The notes under the pieces: model-generated | What the model saw: only the letters and a program-made list of their open reading frames with translations | What the model was told of the DNA's origin: nothing | The model's database searches: none | Translations under genes and position numbers: made by a program | Part shown: piece by piece, positions 54,472 to 63,916 of the stretch | Layout: every line of letters begins with the position of its first letter | Position numbering within the stretch: position 1 is the stretch's first letter | Origin: Candidatus Obscuribacterales bacterium | Lineage (GTDB): Bacteria > Cyanobacteriota > Vampirovibrionia > Obscuribacterales > Obscuribacteraceae | Assembly: GCA_019750335.1 (NCBI GenBank) | Contig: JAIEOQ010000002.1 | Span: 310,001-374,000 of the forward strand | Reading direction: 5' to 3' | Length of the DNA: 64,000 nucleotides

Positions 54472-56061
54472 TTATACAAATACATTAGGACCGGCGCGCA
54501 TATTTACCAAAGACTCGCTTCGATCCTTGCGCCGCTTGCTCGATAGATAACTTTTTACAGCCTTTGCCAATCGTTGCATACCTTCTTCAATTTCAGCTTG
54601 ATTGGATTGAACGAAGCTAAGACGGAAAAATTCTTTGCGATCGCCGCCAGCAAAGAAAAGATCGCCGGGGCTAAAAAGCACGCCTTCCTGCTCGGCAAAA
54701 GAGAGCAGCTCTCTTGCTGAATAACCATAAGGCAGACGGGCCCAAATGAACATGCCGCCTTTAGGCTTGGCAAACTGCAGCTCGTTAGGCAAGAGCTCGG
54801 AAAGCGCTTTGCACATCATGTCCCGGCGAGCCGAATAAGCATCTTTGATTGTTTGCAGATGGTTTTGATAAAGACCGCGGCGTAAATATTCAGCTAAAAT
54901 CACTTGCGACATTGAATTGGTGGAAAGATCCGACACTCGCTTTGAGATAAGCAGACGACTCATAGCCTGTTCGGGAGCCAACATCCAGCCGATGCGCAAA
55001 CCAGGACAGAGCGACTTGGAAATAGTACTTTGATAAATAACTGTTTGCTCGCCGCCTTCAAAACTTCTTAAAGAAGGTAACTTTTCCGGTTCGTAGTTCA
55101 AGTCACCGACAAAATTATCTTCAAACACGCCGACCTGATAATGACGAGCCATTTGCAAAAGCTCGCGTCGCTTAGCCGTTGGCAAGCTTGTGCCGGTCGG
55201 ATTTTGGAAAGATGGCATTACATAAAGCAGCTTCACTCTCCGCCGGGCAAAAGTAGACTCCAGAGCATTCAGATTTAGCCCTTCATCGTCTACGCTTACA
55301 GGTAGAGTTTTAGCACCAAATGCGGTGAAATTACACAGAGCCCAGAAATAACTAGGATCTTCAATAGCCAGGTTATCCCCGTCATCAATAAAAGTGCGGG
55401 CAACCAGATCGATGCCTTGTTGCGAACCGCTTAAAATAAGCAACTCTTCTTCACGAGCAGAGATCCCTTGGGCAGCAAGATGCTTAAGCACCTCAGCTCG
55501 CAAAGCCGGATGTCCGGCAGCGTCGGTATAAGCAAACATTTCACGGCAATGAGATTGACTCGACAATTCCGAAACTATCGATTCAAAATCATTTTCCGGA
55601 AAAAATTCCAAAGAAGGAACGCCGGCAGCAAAAGAGATCGGCTGCCGATTAGCCGGAGTGGCTGCCGGTTGCCTACCGATAAAAGCAGTGGTCACTTCGC
55701 TGAAACGTGAAAATTTTTCTTGCCAGATAATACCTGAGCTCTGATTGTTTTTATCAAATTTTCTTTCAACAAATGGCTCTGATTTAGGCTCGGCGAAAGA
55801 ACCTTTATAAACAACAAACGTGCCGCGCCCAACCGCACTTTCAACAAAGCCTTCGGCTTCAAGCTCATTATAAGCCCGTGCCACAGTCGAGCGGTCCACG
55901 CCGAGTAAACCAGCTAATTCTCTATCAGCCGGCAAACGCCCAGCTTCCGGAATTTGTCCGTTTTGTATGCAATCACGCAAACGATCTTTTAGGCGCGCAT
56001 AAACAGGATAGCGACGATCTCGCCCTTGAGTGCTTGGTCCAAGTATATCCAGCCAATTCAA
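54472..56061 (-). CDS. MocR-type transcription regulator next to pdxST (possible PdxR)
   Basis: 529 residues, TTG start with AGGTG at 7 nt. GntR winged helix (about 18-85: YPVYARLKDRLRDCI, GVDRSTVARAYNEL), linker, and aminotransferase-like domain (about 130-490) with the PLP lysine in STISKSLCPGLRIGW. Its position directly upstream of pdxS in the same operon makes it a candidate PdxR. No AAAGTGG site was found before its own start or before pdxS; those sites are instead beside the other MocR gene. It is only moderately similar to that protein, so they are not recent copies. Confidence 0.87.
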   Translation of the reverse strand: MNWLDILGPSTQGRDRRYPVYARLKDRLRDCIQNGQIPEAGRLPADRELAGLLGVDRSTVARAYNELEAEGFVESAVGRGTFVVYKGSFAEPKSEPFVERKFDKNNQSSGIIWQEKFSRFSEVTTAFIGRQPAATPANRQPISFAAGVPSLEFFPENDFESIVSELSSQSHCREMFAYTDAAGHPALRAEVLKHLAAQGISAREEELLILSGSQQGIDLVARTFIDDGDNLAIEDPSYFWALCNFTAFGAKTLPVSVDDEGLNLNALESTFARRRVKLLYVMPSFQNPTGTSLPTAKRRELLQMARHYQVGVFEDNFVGDLNYEPEKLPSLRSFEGGEQTVIYQSTISKSLCPGLRIGWMLAPEQAMSRLLISKRVSDLSTNSMSQVILAEYLRRGLYQNHLQTIKDAYSARRDMMCKALSELLPNELQFAKPKGGMFIWARLPYGYSARELLSFAEQEGVLFSPGDLFFAGGDRKEFFRLSFVQSNQAEIEEGMQRLAKAVKSYLSSKRRKDRSESLVNMRAGPNVFV

Positions 56062-56188
56062 GATTAAACACCTGCCATTTAATCGATCAAGCCAGCCATT
56101 GCCCTTTTAGAGAATTCGCGAGCAATTAAGCGCTTTTAAGCTACAGCGGTCATCCTACATATACAACCATAGATCGGATTGGCAGGAA

Positions 56189-56228
56189 TAGCAAGCCAGC
56201 CAATTTATTAAAATTGGCTGGCTTGCTA
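56189..56228. terminator. Perfect 18-bp hairpin between serS and the MocR gene
   Basis: TAGCAAGCCAGCCAATTT at 56189-56206 and its exact complement at 56211-56228 enclose ATTA. It lies 19 bp after the serS stop and before the MocR start. The U-tract is weak on the minus strand, so it may terminate imperfectly or act as an attenuator. Confidence 0.65.
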
Positions 56229-56247
56229 TATGAACTGAAAATTGCGA

Positions 56248-57546
56248 TTACTTAGCTTCAACCGGACTGCTTTTTTCTTGCTTTTGCAAATGAGTGATTC
56301 CGCCCAAGTATGGTACTAAGGCTTTCGGCAACTTTACCGAGCCATCCGGCTGCTGCCCGTTTTCTAAAATGGCAGCAAGAGTGCGTCCAATCGCCAAACC
56401 TGATCCGTTCAGCGTATGCAAATATTTGGGCTTGCCACCATCTGCGGGGCGATAGCGTAAATTGGCACGACGAGCTTGAAAGTCACCGAAATTGCTGCAA
56501 GAGCTGATTTCGCGATATTTATCTTGAGCTGGGAACCAGACTTCCAGGTCGTAGCATTTACGAGCACAGAAGCCCATGTCGCCAGCACAAAGCAATACGC
56601 GACGATAAGGCAACTCCAAAGCTTCAAGCACAGCTTCGGCGTCTCTAGTTAACTTTTCATGCTCTTCTTCGGAACTTTCGGGCAAAGCAAATTTGACGAT
56701 TTCAACTTTATTGAATTGATGTTGACGAATATAACCACGGGTGTCTTTACCGGCAGCACCAGCTTCACGACGGAAGTTCGGCGTATAAGCGCAATGATAA
56801 ATCGGCAGGTTTGCTTCTTCCAAAATTTCATCACGATAAAGATTGGTTACCGGCACCTCGGCTGTTGGCACCAGATAAAGCTCGTCATCTACACACTTAT
56901 AGAAATCGCCCTCAAACTTAGGCAGCTGTCCGGTGCCGATCATACAATCACGATTGACTAAAATCGGCGGAAACACTTCCTGATAGCCTTTGCCGCCATG
57001 CATGTCGAGCATAAAGTTCATCAAAGCACGCTCGATCCGAGCGCCCATATGCATGAGTACCGTAAAGCGTGATTCGGCAAGTTTTACACCGCGCTCAAAA
57101 TCAAACACGCCAAGATCGGCACCAAGCTCATAATGATGCTTAGGATTAACGATTTTTGGCAGCTCGCCCCAAACTTTTACCTCAACGTTAGCAGTTTCGT
57201 CCGGACCGTCCGGAACAGCCGGATCCGGCGTGTTCGGGATAGAAAGCTGCTGCAAAGTGAATTTTTCTTCAATTTCACGCTTGGTTTGCTCAAGCTCTTC
57301 GCGACGTTTTTTGATCTCTTTGGTTTCGTTGCGCAAAGCCTCTATCTCTTCCTTGGCAGCCTTGCCCATTTTGAAAAGATCCGAGATCTCGTTGGAACGC
57401 CTGTTCAACGCTTCCCAATCAGCAAGAACTTTGCGATGGTCCTTGTCTAATTCTAAAAGCGGAGCGATGGTAAACCCGCCATTCCTTCTGGCTAGGGCTT
57501 TTTCCACTTGTTCGGTTTCTTCGCGAATGAGTTTGAGATCAAGCAT
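56248..57546 (-). CDS. serS: Seryl-tRNA synthetase
   Basis: 432 residues. The N-terminal coiled-coil arm (about 30-105) is followed by the class II core: motif 2 with FRREAGAAGKDTRGY, the VPTAEVPVTN block, and motif 3 GSGLAIGRTLAAILEN. It charges tRNA-Ser and supplies Ser-tRNA for selenocysteine where used. ATG at 57546. It is divergent from the yraN-like gene and followed by a strong hairpin. Confidence 0.97.
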   Translation of the reverse strand: MLDLKLIREETEQVEKALARRNGGFTIAPLLELDKDHRKVLADWEALNRRSNEISDLFKMGKAAKEEIEALRNETKEIKKRREELEQTKREIEEKFTLQQLSIPNTPDPAVPDGPDETANVEVKVWGELPKIVNPKHHYELGADLGVFDFERGVKLAESRFTVLMHMGARIERALMNFMLDMHGGKGYQEVFPPILVNRDCMIGTGQLPKFEGDFYKCVDDELYLVPTAEVPVTNLYRDEILEEANLPIYHCAYTPNFRREAGAAGKDTRGYIRQHQFNKVEIVKFALPESSEEEHEKLTRDAEAVLEALELPYRRVLLCAGDMGFCARKCYDLEVWFPAQDKYREISSCSNFGDFQARRANLRYRPADGGKPKYLHTLNGSGLAIGRTLAAILENGQQPDGSVKLPKALVPYLGGITHLQKQEKSSPVEAK

Positions 57547-57631
57547 GATTATTTCTCGTCGTTGAACTTTTACAGCCGAGGGACGTATATATAAGAAACA
57601 GCATTATAGCCAATCATTAGGTTGAAATATC

Positions 57632-58024
57632 ATGCCCGACTCAATAAAGACACGAATCGCAAAGGGCGGAGAAGATGCCGCAGTTGCCTTTCTTGAGAAG
57701 CAAGGCTATGAAATTCTTGACCGAAACTGGCGCAGCGGTCGCTTTGGTGAAATTGACATAATCGCCAGAGATCGAAAAGGCTTGCTTGTATTTGTTGAAG
57801 TTAAAACAAGAAAAGTCGGGAACGACTTCGGCATTCCCGAATCAGGTTTTACTGCAGTAGATTGGCGAAAGCAACGCAAAATTACTTTTACTGCCACAAG
57901 CTATCTTGCCAAGAAACGCTTGGTTGAACGCGCCCGACGCTTCGATGCAATTATCGTTTCTTTTGTCAGTTTGGAAACAATCGCACAAGCTCAAATTATC
58001 CATGTGACAGAAGCGTTCCATTGA
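57632..58024 (+). CDS. YraN/UPF0102 family endonuclease-like protein
   Basis: 130 residues with the PD-(D/E)xK nuclease core: GEDAAVAFLEKQGYEIL, GEIDIIARD, and FVEVKTRK. The family is very widespread and probably cleaves or repairs DNA, but its role is unsettled. ATG at 57632 with AGGTT upstream. It is divergent from serS. Confidence 0.9.
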   Translation: MPDSIKTRIAKGGEDAAVAFLEKQGYEILDRNWRSGRFGEIDIIARDRKGLLVFVEVKTRKVGNDFGIPESGFTAVDWRKQRKITFTATSYLAKKRLVERARRFDAIIVSFVSLETIAQAQIIHVTEAFH

Positions 58025-58142
58025 TATATCCAATTCAACACTTGAAGATAGCTTAGATTGCAAAACATTGCCGCTAAGCATCGCCATCGGTGACTCAGCC
58101 AGAAAGCTCTGTTACTCTGTGCCACAAGAGCGGAGGAATGAT

Positions 58143-59039
58143 ATGGTGATTAGATTCAGGAAGCCGAAAGAAGTGTACTTAAAAGAGAAAATGCGTCACA
58201 AAAATGTGAGCGACAACTCTTTACGCAGAGCCGTAGGGCTGCTTCCTGATGCTCAAACAAAAAATAGTCCCGAGATTCAAGATACGGTAAGAGTGCGCTT
58301 TCATCATTTGCTCATCAGCCTGGAAGGCACAGAAAGAACCGGCTGCTTAAAGATTGTTTCCGCAAAAAACAAATCACGTTCGGCCATTTTGTTGTACAAA
58401 GGACAAGTTTTTGGTTGCGTTTACGGACGCAAAGATATACCTCAGCAATTTTTAGCTCAAGATGCGCATAAATTAGCGCTTTTGGATTTAGCAGCACCAG
58501 GAAATATCGTTGAAGCTTACGAGCTTTCCGAAGATATGGCCCTGGCCACTGGCGCTCTATTCAACGGCTCACCGATTGATTTATCTCTAGCCCATAATCC
58601 GCAGGAAAGCTATGCTTCAGCCATCGGCAGCATACTTAAATCAGGTTTGCCCGGCTGCGTCGTAATTAACAACGAAAAGGGTGAAACGCTATCCATCAGT
58701 TATGTAGCGAGCAGCAAAATAATCGGCATCTGCAATACCGATGAAGGCTGGGTACAAACTACCATGAGCTCAACCAGTCATTTATTCAGCAAGTTCGCCA
58801 ATACAACTGTTTTTGCCGCCATGCTTCCGCCTAGAGACGGAAACGAATCTTTTCCATACGGCTTCAGCTTAACCGGATTAGGCGAAAAGAAAAATCTTTC
58901 TCAACAGCAGCTAGACGCCATCGATATTGCCACAAGCCTTAGACCGGCTCAACAAGAAGTTTCCGATATGGTACATTCTTCTCATCGATCGCCTCACCGC
59001 GGCAGACAGTCGTCAGCTTTTGCAACCAGTCTTCGATGA
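58143..59039 (+). CDS. Unknown protein, duplicated beta-rich domain (DUF4388-like)
   Basis: 298 residues from the ATG at 58143, which has GGAGG at 6 nt; the frame extends upstream but without a ribosome-binding site. Two related segments, GCLKIVSAKNKSRSAILL followed by YKGQVFGCVYG, and GCVVINNEKGETLSI followed by SSKIIGICN, suggest an internal duplication and resemble the DUF4388 signalling-associated fold; this is a weak match. No signal peptide. Its stop overlaps the lysA start (ATGA), so it is coupled to LysA and CdaA. Confidence 0.72.
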   Translation: MVIRFRKPKEVYLKEKMRHKNVSDNSLRRAVGLLPDAQTKNSPEIQDTVRVRFHHLLISLEGTERTGCLKIVSAKNKSRSAILLYKGQVFGCVYGRKDIPQQFLAQDAHKLALLDLAAPGNIVEAYELSEDMALATGALFNGSPIDLSLAHNPQESYASAIGSILKSGLPGCVVINNEKGETLSISYVASSKIIGICNTDEGWVQTTMSSTSHLFSKFANTTVFAAMLPPRDGNESFPYGFSLTGLGEKKNLSQQQLDAIDIATSLRPAQQEVSDMVHSSHRSPHRGRQSSAFATSLR

Positions 59040-60385
59040 CTTCAAAAAAATCAGAACAACAATCACCAAATACAAAGATTCAACCTGTGTCAATGACAGT
59101 GAACGCCAAGGATCATCTTGAGCTGGGCGGTTGCGATCTGGTTGAGCTAGCCGATAAATACGGTACCCCACTTTGGTTGATGGACGAAAGCAGTATTCGT
59201 CTGGCTATTGAACACTTTAAGATCGGCTTAGAAGATTATCCTGATTCACTGGTGCTCTATGCCGGCAAAGCTTTTCTCTGTTTATCCATGTGCCATTTGC
59301 TCAAAAAAATGGGACTTGGCTTGGACGTAGTATCGGAAGGCGAATTATTCACCGCCAGCCAGGCTGAGTTTCCGGCCGAGCGCATATATATGCACGGCAA
59401 CAATAAAAGCGCAGAGGAGCTAACGCGCGGATTGCAGCTTGGTGATGTGCGAATCGTCATTGATAATGTAGCCGAGCTGAATCTGGTTGCAGAAATTGCC
59501 AGCAAGCTAAAACGTAAAGCAAACGTACTTTTTCGCTTAATCCCTGGAATAGAACCGGATACTCACCAACATATCAAAACCGGTCAATATGAAAGTAAAT
59601 TCGGCATCCCGCTTGAAGAGCTACCTTCAGTTATTCAAGCTGCGCAAAAATTCAAAAACGAAATCAATATTTTAGGGCTGCACGCTCATATCGGCAGCCA
59701 AGCTCAAGAGATAGAGCCTTATTTAGAATATGTAGATATTTTAGCCACTGTAAGCGCTGAGCTAAAAGCCAAAACCGGCCTCGTACTCAGTGAGCTTGAT
59801 GTCGGCGGTGGGCTGGGCATCACCTACAACGACAAAGACAATCCGCCGTCGATCGTGGACTGGACTAAAGCCATAGCCGAACAAGTGCTCAAAGCTTTTA
59901 ACAACAAAAATTTAAAACTACCACGTTTGCTGATTGAACCCGGACGCGCTATTGTCGGAACAGCGGGCGTGACCTTATATAGAGCTAGCGCGCCAAAAGT
60001 GCTGCCAAACGGCAAAATTTATTTGCCAGTAGACGGCGGAATGGCTGATAATCCACGTCCGATTACTTATCAAGCCGAATATACGGCAGCTGTGGCTAAT
60101 CGTGTTCAAGGCTCCGCCAGCAATCAACCAATGACTATAGTAGGAAAGTACTGCGAATCAGGGGATATAATAATAGAAGAAGCCAAGTTGCAAGCAGACG
60201 CAGGCGATTTAATTGCCGTATTCGGAACCGGCGCCTACAATTTCAGCATGTCCTCCAATTACAACCGTAGCCCCAAACCGGCTTGCTTGTTATTAAATGA
60301 AGGAAAAGCCGAGATTATTATCGAACGCGAAACGCTGCCTGATTTAATTCAACACGACCGAGTCCCACCGAGATTGCTGGAGTAA
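59036..60385 (+). CDS. lysA: Diaminopimelate decarboxylase
   Basis: 449 residues if started at the ATG that overlaps the previous stop; an ATG at 59093 is an alternative. It converts meso-diaminopimelate to lysine with PLP. Key parts are present: PLP-binding Lys78 in LYAGKAF, LHAHIGSQ, DVGGGLGITY, and KYCESGDII with the active-site Cys from the second subunit. It controls the split of diaminopimelate between lysine and peptidoglycan. It is followed 2 bp later by cdaA. Confidence 0.95.
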   Translation: MTSKKSEQQSPNTKIQPVSMTVNAKDHLELGGCDLVELADKYGTPLWLMDESSIRLAIEHFKIGLEDYPDSLVLYAGKAFLCLSMCHLLKKMGLGLDVVSEGELFTASQAEFPAERIYMHGNNKSAEELTRGLQLGDVRIVIDNVAELNLVAEIASKLKRKANVLFRLIPGIEPDTHQHIKTGQYESKFGIPLEELPSVIQAAQKFKNEINILGLHAHIGSQAQEIEPYLEYVDILATVSAELKAKTGLVLSELDVGGGLGITYNDKDNPPSIVDWTKAIAEQVLKAFNNKNLKLPRLLIEPGRAIVGTAGVTLYRASAPKVLPNGKIYLPVDGGMADNPRPITYQAEYTAAVANRVQGSASNQPMTIVGKYCESGDIIIEEAKLQADAGDLIAVFGTGAYNFSMSSNYNRSPKPACLLLNEGKAEIIIERETLPDLIQHDRVPPRLLE

Positions 60386-60387
60386 AA

Positions 60388-61380
60388 ATGGACGACATCT
60401 GGCAACAACTTGAAAGCTTCACAAGTCTTGCCAGGCATATTGACGGCTGGGACGTAGCTAAAATCGCCTTCCAAATTTTTATAATCGGCTATGCCCTCGC
60501 TTGGACCTGGCGGCGTATAAGAAAGACCCAAGCAGAAAGACTGCTAAAAGGACTACTGGTTTTAGCCATGGTCTGGATGCTCTCCTGGGCCTTCGGCTTA
60601 ACGATCATCAGCAATATTTTGCGCGAGATGGTGCCGGTCTTGGTGATTGCCGTAGTGATTGTTTTTCAACCGGAACTCAGACGCGGTTTAGTTTATCTCG
60701 GGCGCACAACCTTTAAGGTTGATCTCTCTTTGTCGGACACACAAAATGAGAAAGCAAAAGAAGTAATAAGCCAAATAATAAGTGCCGTACGCGAATTATC
60801 AAAACACAAAACCGGCGCTTTGATTGTAGTTGAACCGCCGGAAGGAGAACGGGACTATGTCAGCCCCGGCACTACACTCAACGCAGAAGTAACAGCCAGC
60901 CTGCTTCTCAGCATATTCAACACTAACTCACCTCTCCATGACGGGGCTGTGGTTATCCGTGAAAACAAAATATTAGCTGCCGGCGTAATTTTGCCGATGA
61001 CTAACAGTCAAAAACTAAGTCATCGCTACGGCACACGTCATCGTGCCGCCCTTGGACTTTCCGAAATTTATGACGGCTTATGCATCGTCGCATCCGAAGA
61101 AACGGGCGCTATCTCAGCAGCCAGCCGCGGCATGTTAGTCAGATACAATTCAGCCGACGAGCTTTCCGACGCTCTGCTTTATATTTATCATCAACTGCCG
61201 GATCAAAAAACCGAGACTGCACTGCAATCTTTTTTCAAAATTTTCAGCTTGCCGCGCAAATCAGCCACAGTCACAGTCGACAACCATCCTCGCCGCCGTG
61301 CTACAGACTTTGCTCAAGATGAAAAAGTCAGCCGTCACCCTGAGAATTTAGGAAACGATCAGCAAGCGGAAACAGCCTAA
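60388..61380 (+). CDS. cdaA: Diadenylate cyclase CdaA (c-di-AMP synthase)
   Basis: 330 residues. Three membrane helices (about 22-105) precede the DAC domain with DGA at 185-187 and RHR at 217-219, the motifs needed to make c-di-AMP from two ATP. A C-terminal tail of about 60 residues is charged and disordered. c-di-AMP controls potassium and osmolyte balance and envelope stress. Coupling to lysA (2-bp gap) links this signal to cell-wall precursor supply; a lysA-cdaA pairing is, as I recall, also seen in Cyanobacteria. Confidence 0.95.
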   Translation: MDDIWQQLESFTSLARHIDGWDVAKIAFQIFIIGYALAWTWRRIRKTQAERLLKGLLVLAMVWMLSWAFGLTIISNILREMVPVLVIAVVIVFQPELRRGLVYLGRTTFKVDLSLSDTQNEKAKEVISQIISAVRELSKHKTGALIVVEPPEGERDYVSPGTTLNAEVTASLLLSIFNTNSPLHDGAVVIRENKILAAGVILPMTNSQKLSHRYGTRHRAALGLSEIYDGLCIVASEETGAISAASRGMLVRYNSADELSDALLYIYHQLPDQKTETALQSFFKIFSLPRKSATVTVDNHPRRRATDFAQDEKVSRHPENLGNDQQAETA

Positions 61381-62130
61381 TTAGGCATCAAGAGCAGCTT
61401 GCATCTCATCAACAATTTTAGCTGCTGCTTCTTTTGGACTTTTAGCTTTAGTTATCGGTCTGCCAACAACCAAATAATCGGCACCATTGGTGATGGCTTC
61501 TCCCGGCGTCATAATTCGACTTTGATCGTCTGCCGAAGCCCAGACTGGACGTACTCCCGGCGTAATGATTGAAGCTGCCGGTCCTAACTTAGCTCGCAGT
61601 TCTACTATCTCTTCCGGCGAAGCAACAATGCCATTAATACCGCTTTGCTGGCAGAGAGCGGCTAAATTGAGCACTTGCTCTTTAACGCTTGACGCCACTT
61701 TGAGTTCGTTACGCAAAGTACTTTCATCCATGCTTGTAAGCACGGTAACACCTAAAATCATCGGTGCTTGAACACCGAGCTGATTGGATTTTGTTTTTAC
61801 CGCTTCAGCAGCGGCAGTAAGCATTTTTTTGCCACCGGCAGCGTGCACCGTAAACATGGACACGCCTAAAGCTGTCGCCGATTCACAAGCTTTAGCAACG
61901 GTATTAGGAATATCGAGAAACTTGCAGTCGAGAAATATTTTGCGCTCAGCACTTTGAAAAAGTTCTAATATTTCAGGCCCGTATTGTGTAAACAACTGCA
62001 AGCCAATTTTAAATACACCTACATACTCGTGAAGCTCGTCTAATAATTGACGAGCTTCTTCCATAGTTGCTGTATCGACCGCAAGAATCAAGCGCTCACG
62101 GGCATCTTTTTTATGGGTAACAGACAACAT
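61381..62130 (-). CDS. pyrF: Orotidine 5'-phosphate decarboxylase
   Basis: 249 residues; the last step of UMP synthesis. The DxKxxDI catalytic motif is DCKFLDIPNT, with ILAVDTATME at the start of the barrel, TVHAAGG, and the phosphate-binding TPGVRP region. It begins 25 bp after rpmE on the same strand and its stop directly abuts the convergent cdaA stop. Confidence 0.95.
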   Translation of the reverse strand: MLSVTHKKDARERLILAVDTATMEEARQLLDELHEYVGVFKIGLQLFTQYGPEILELFQSAERKIFLDCKFLDIPNTVAKACESATALGVSMFTVHAAGGKKMLTAAAEAVKTKSNQLGVQAPMILGVTVLTSMDESTLRNELKVASSVKEQVLNLAALCQQSGINGIVASPEEIVELRAKLGPAASIITPGVRPVWASADDQSRIMTPGEAITNGADYLVVGRPITKAKSPKEAAAKIVDEMQAALDA

Positions 62131-62155
62131 AGTCCCCGGATAAAAGCCAGAACTA

Positions 62156-62371
62156 CTAACCGCTGACCTGTTCCAGTTTTTTGTAGCGCTTTACAAAGCG
62201 GTCTACACGCCCTTCTGTGTCAATAATTTTTTGTTGACCAGTGTAATAAGGGTGGCAGCTGCTGCAAATTTCTACCCTGATCTGCTCTTTAGTTGATCCG
62301 AGCGCAACTTTATTGCCACATACGCATGTAGCAAACAGATCGTAATACTTCGGATGAATGCCTTCCTTCAT
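62156..62371 (-). CDS. rpmE: Ribosomal protein L31, zinc-binding type
   Basis: 71 residues beginning MKEGIHPKYYDL. The four zinc ligands are present: Cys16, Cys18, Cys36 and Cys39 (CVC and CSSC). This is the zinc-containing C+ form. The YYTGQQKIIDTEGRVDRF block is standard. It heads a two-gene unit with pyrF. Confidence 0.97.
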   Translation of the reverse strand: MKEGIHPKYYDLFATCVCGNKVALGSTKEQIRVEICSSCHPYYTGQQKIIDTEGRVDRFVKRYKKLEQVSG

Positions 62372-62457
62372 CTTGAACCTTTGAATATGGAAAACAGTAA
62401 TACACGCCCCAAAGGACGTAAAGAATTATCCTAGCAGAAATCAGTCAAGAAGTCAGC

Positions 62458-62982
62458 TTAGTTGTTAATCGGCTGCTTAACCTCTATCCCTTCTCCCTGT
62501 GTCATGGTTAATCTTTCGCCCTCAACATTCAGATAAATCTCTTTGCCGTTGGCTACACTTGCCGCTGTTTTGGCCAGCTGATTCAATCTGGTTTCAAAAG
62601 AAGTAGCGCCTTCACCAGCAACAAATCGGCGCGAGAGATCAAGCTCCACTTTATCGCCTGCTTCTTTTACACTTAAAAGAATGGTTCCGCGTGGGATTTC
62701 GCTACCATAGCCCAGAGCAATTTCATTAGCGCTGGGTCCGCGCAAAAGTTCGTTTACAGCAGATTCAAGTTTGTCTTCACCGACAAGAACTCTTTCAGCA
62801 GCAACGAGTTCGGCACCTTGGTCATTGGTTTTTACAAACCATATTTTTGTGGATTGCTGCTTTACAGTTTCGCGTTTCGTACCTTTGTCCGACTCCGAAA
62901 GCACGGTACGTTCTACGGCACAAGAGTTAAGCATGAGAGTGGCTGCAGCCACCACAAATATTGCTCCTGCTCTAAAGTTCAT
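62458..62982 (-). CDS. GerMN-domain lipoprotein
   Basis: About 174 residues from the ATG at 62982, which has AAGGA at 9 nt. The signal peptide ends in a lipobox (LMLNSC), so it is a lipoprotein, followed by a GerMN (sporulation/germination) domain: ELVAAERVLVGEDK, VNELLRGPSANE, VELDLSRRF. GerMN proteins bind partners or peptidoglycan at the envelope; outside spore formers they are common in Cyanobacteria. The start lies 4 bp after the stop of the DUF2993 gene, so they are one operon. Confidence 0.85.
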   Translation of the reverse strand: MNFRAGAIFVVAAATLMLNSCAVERTVLSESDKGTKRETVKQQSTKIWFVKTNDQGAELVAAERVLVGEDKLESAVNELLRGPSANEIALGYGSEIPRGTILLSVKEAGDKVELDLSRRFVAGEGATSFETRLNQLAKTAASVANGKEIYLNVEGERLTMTQGEGIEVKQPINN

Positions 62983-62986
62983 AGGT

Positions 62987-63916
62987 TTATTTCCTTTGCT
63001 CATTTTTACCGGTTTCACCGAGATTCTCTTTAATGATTGGTTTAGGAGCCAATAATAGCTTAGCGTCAAAGCGCAATTTTCCCGGCTCGACAACAAGATT
63101 TTTTACACGTAAAGCATGAGTAGCTCTGTCCATGCGCCCAAAATCAACCAACGGATTGAGCAAGTCTTCAATGAACAACGAGAACTGCTCCGGCTGCACA
63201 ATCTCCCGGCTTTGCACCCGGGTGCCGGAAAGCATAATGAATCGCTCTTCTTTCAATACCGGTTTTGCTCTTACATCCAGAGGAATGCCGGTGCTTTTAT
63301 CGGCCCCTGCCGTTACCAACCAGGTGTTGATATGAATTTCTCCATCCCCTAACTCTACCTTCGGATCAATAACGCGTAAATGTTGATCGCCAAGCCCGGG
63401 AAGATCAATTTTTAAGAAGCTTAGAGAATCGGCAATAGATCCGCTTTGTAGAGCTTTAGCAATTTGCTTTTCGCCAATTTCACCGCTGACTGACACCATT
63501 AATGGTGCGAGTAAACCGGACGGTCCTTTTTTACTTTTCAAAAGGCGTAATTGAAAGGGATTCTCGCTTTTCAGATGCAAGTCCCCCAAAGGAATCTTCT
63601 TATAACGGCTTCCTTTCATTCTTATGTCTAAAGACTTGAATTTGCCGCTTAAACTATCAGTCAGGCTATAAGTTTTGAAAGACAAATGCGGACTGCCGCC
63701 AAAGTAGCTTTTGGCCGCAAGCCAACCCCAAAAATTCAAGCTGCGTTCAGTCAACCAAGTAAGGCCGCTGTATTTTTGAATATTACTGCTGAATTTGCCG
63801 GCAGTAACAAATGAAGGTGGGATTTGCTCCTTCTTTTCTTGCCCATAAGCAGGCATAAAAAAGCTACATAAAAGAATAGCCGTTGTCAGAAGAGAGGCTC
63901 TAAGTTCCACCACCAC
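62987..63916 (-). CDS. LmeA/DUF2993 family exported protein
   Basis: 309 residues with a signal peptide (about 1-25, ending MPAYGQ). The body matches DUF2993, frequent in Cyanobacteria and Actinobacteria, where LmeA binds phospholipids and affects envelope glycolipids; key stretches are GKFKSLDIRMKGSRYKKIPLG and RVIDPKVELGDGEIHI. Several GTG codons in a row (63916, 63913, 63910) could be the start, with no clear ribosome-binding site; it overlaps the upstream gene by 17 bp and is probably coupled to it. Confidence 0.8.
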   Translation of the reverse strand: MVVELRASLLTTAILLCSFFMPAYGQEKKEQIPPSFVTAGKFSSNIQKYSGLTWLTERSLNFWGWLAAKSYFGGSPHLSFKTYSLTDSLSGKFKSLDIRMKGSRYKKIPLGDLHLKSENPFQLRLLKSKKGPSGLLAPLMVSVSGEIGEKQIAKALQSGSIADSLSFLKIDLPGLGDQHLRVIDPKVELGDGEIHINTWLVTAGADKSTGIPLDVRAKPVLKEERFIMLSGTRVQSREIVQPEQFSLFIEDLLNPLVDFGRMDRATHALRVKNLVVEPGKLRFDAKLLLAPKPIIKENLGETGKNEQRK

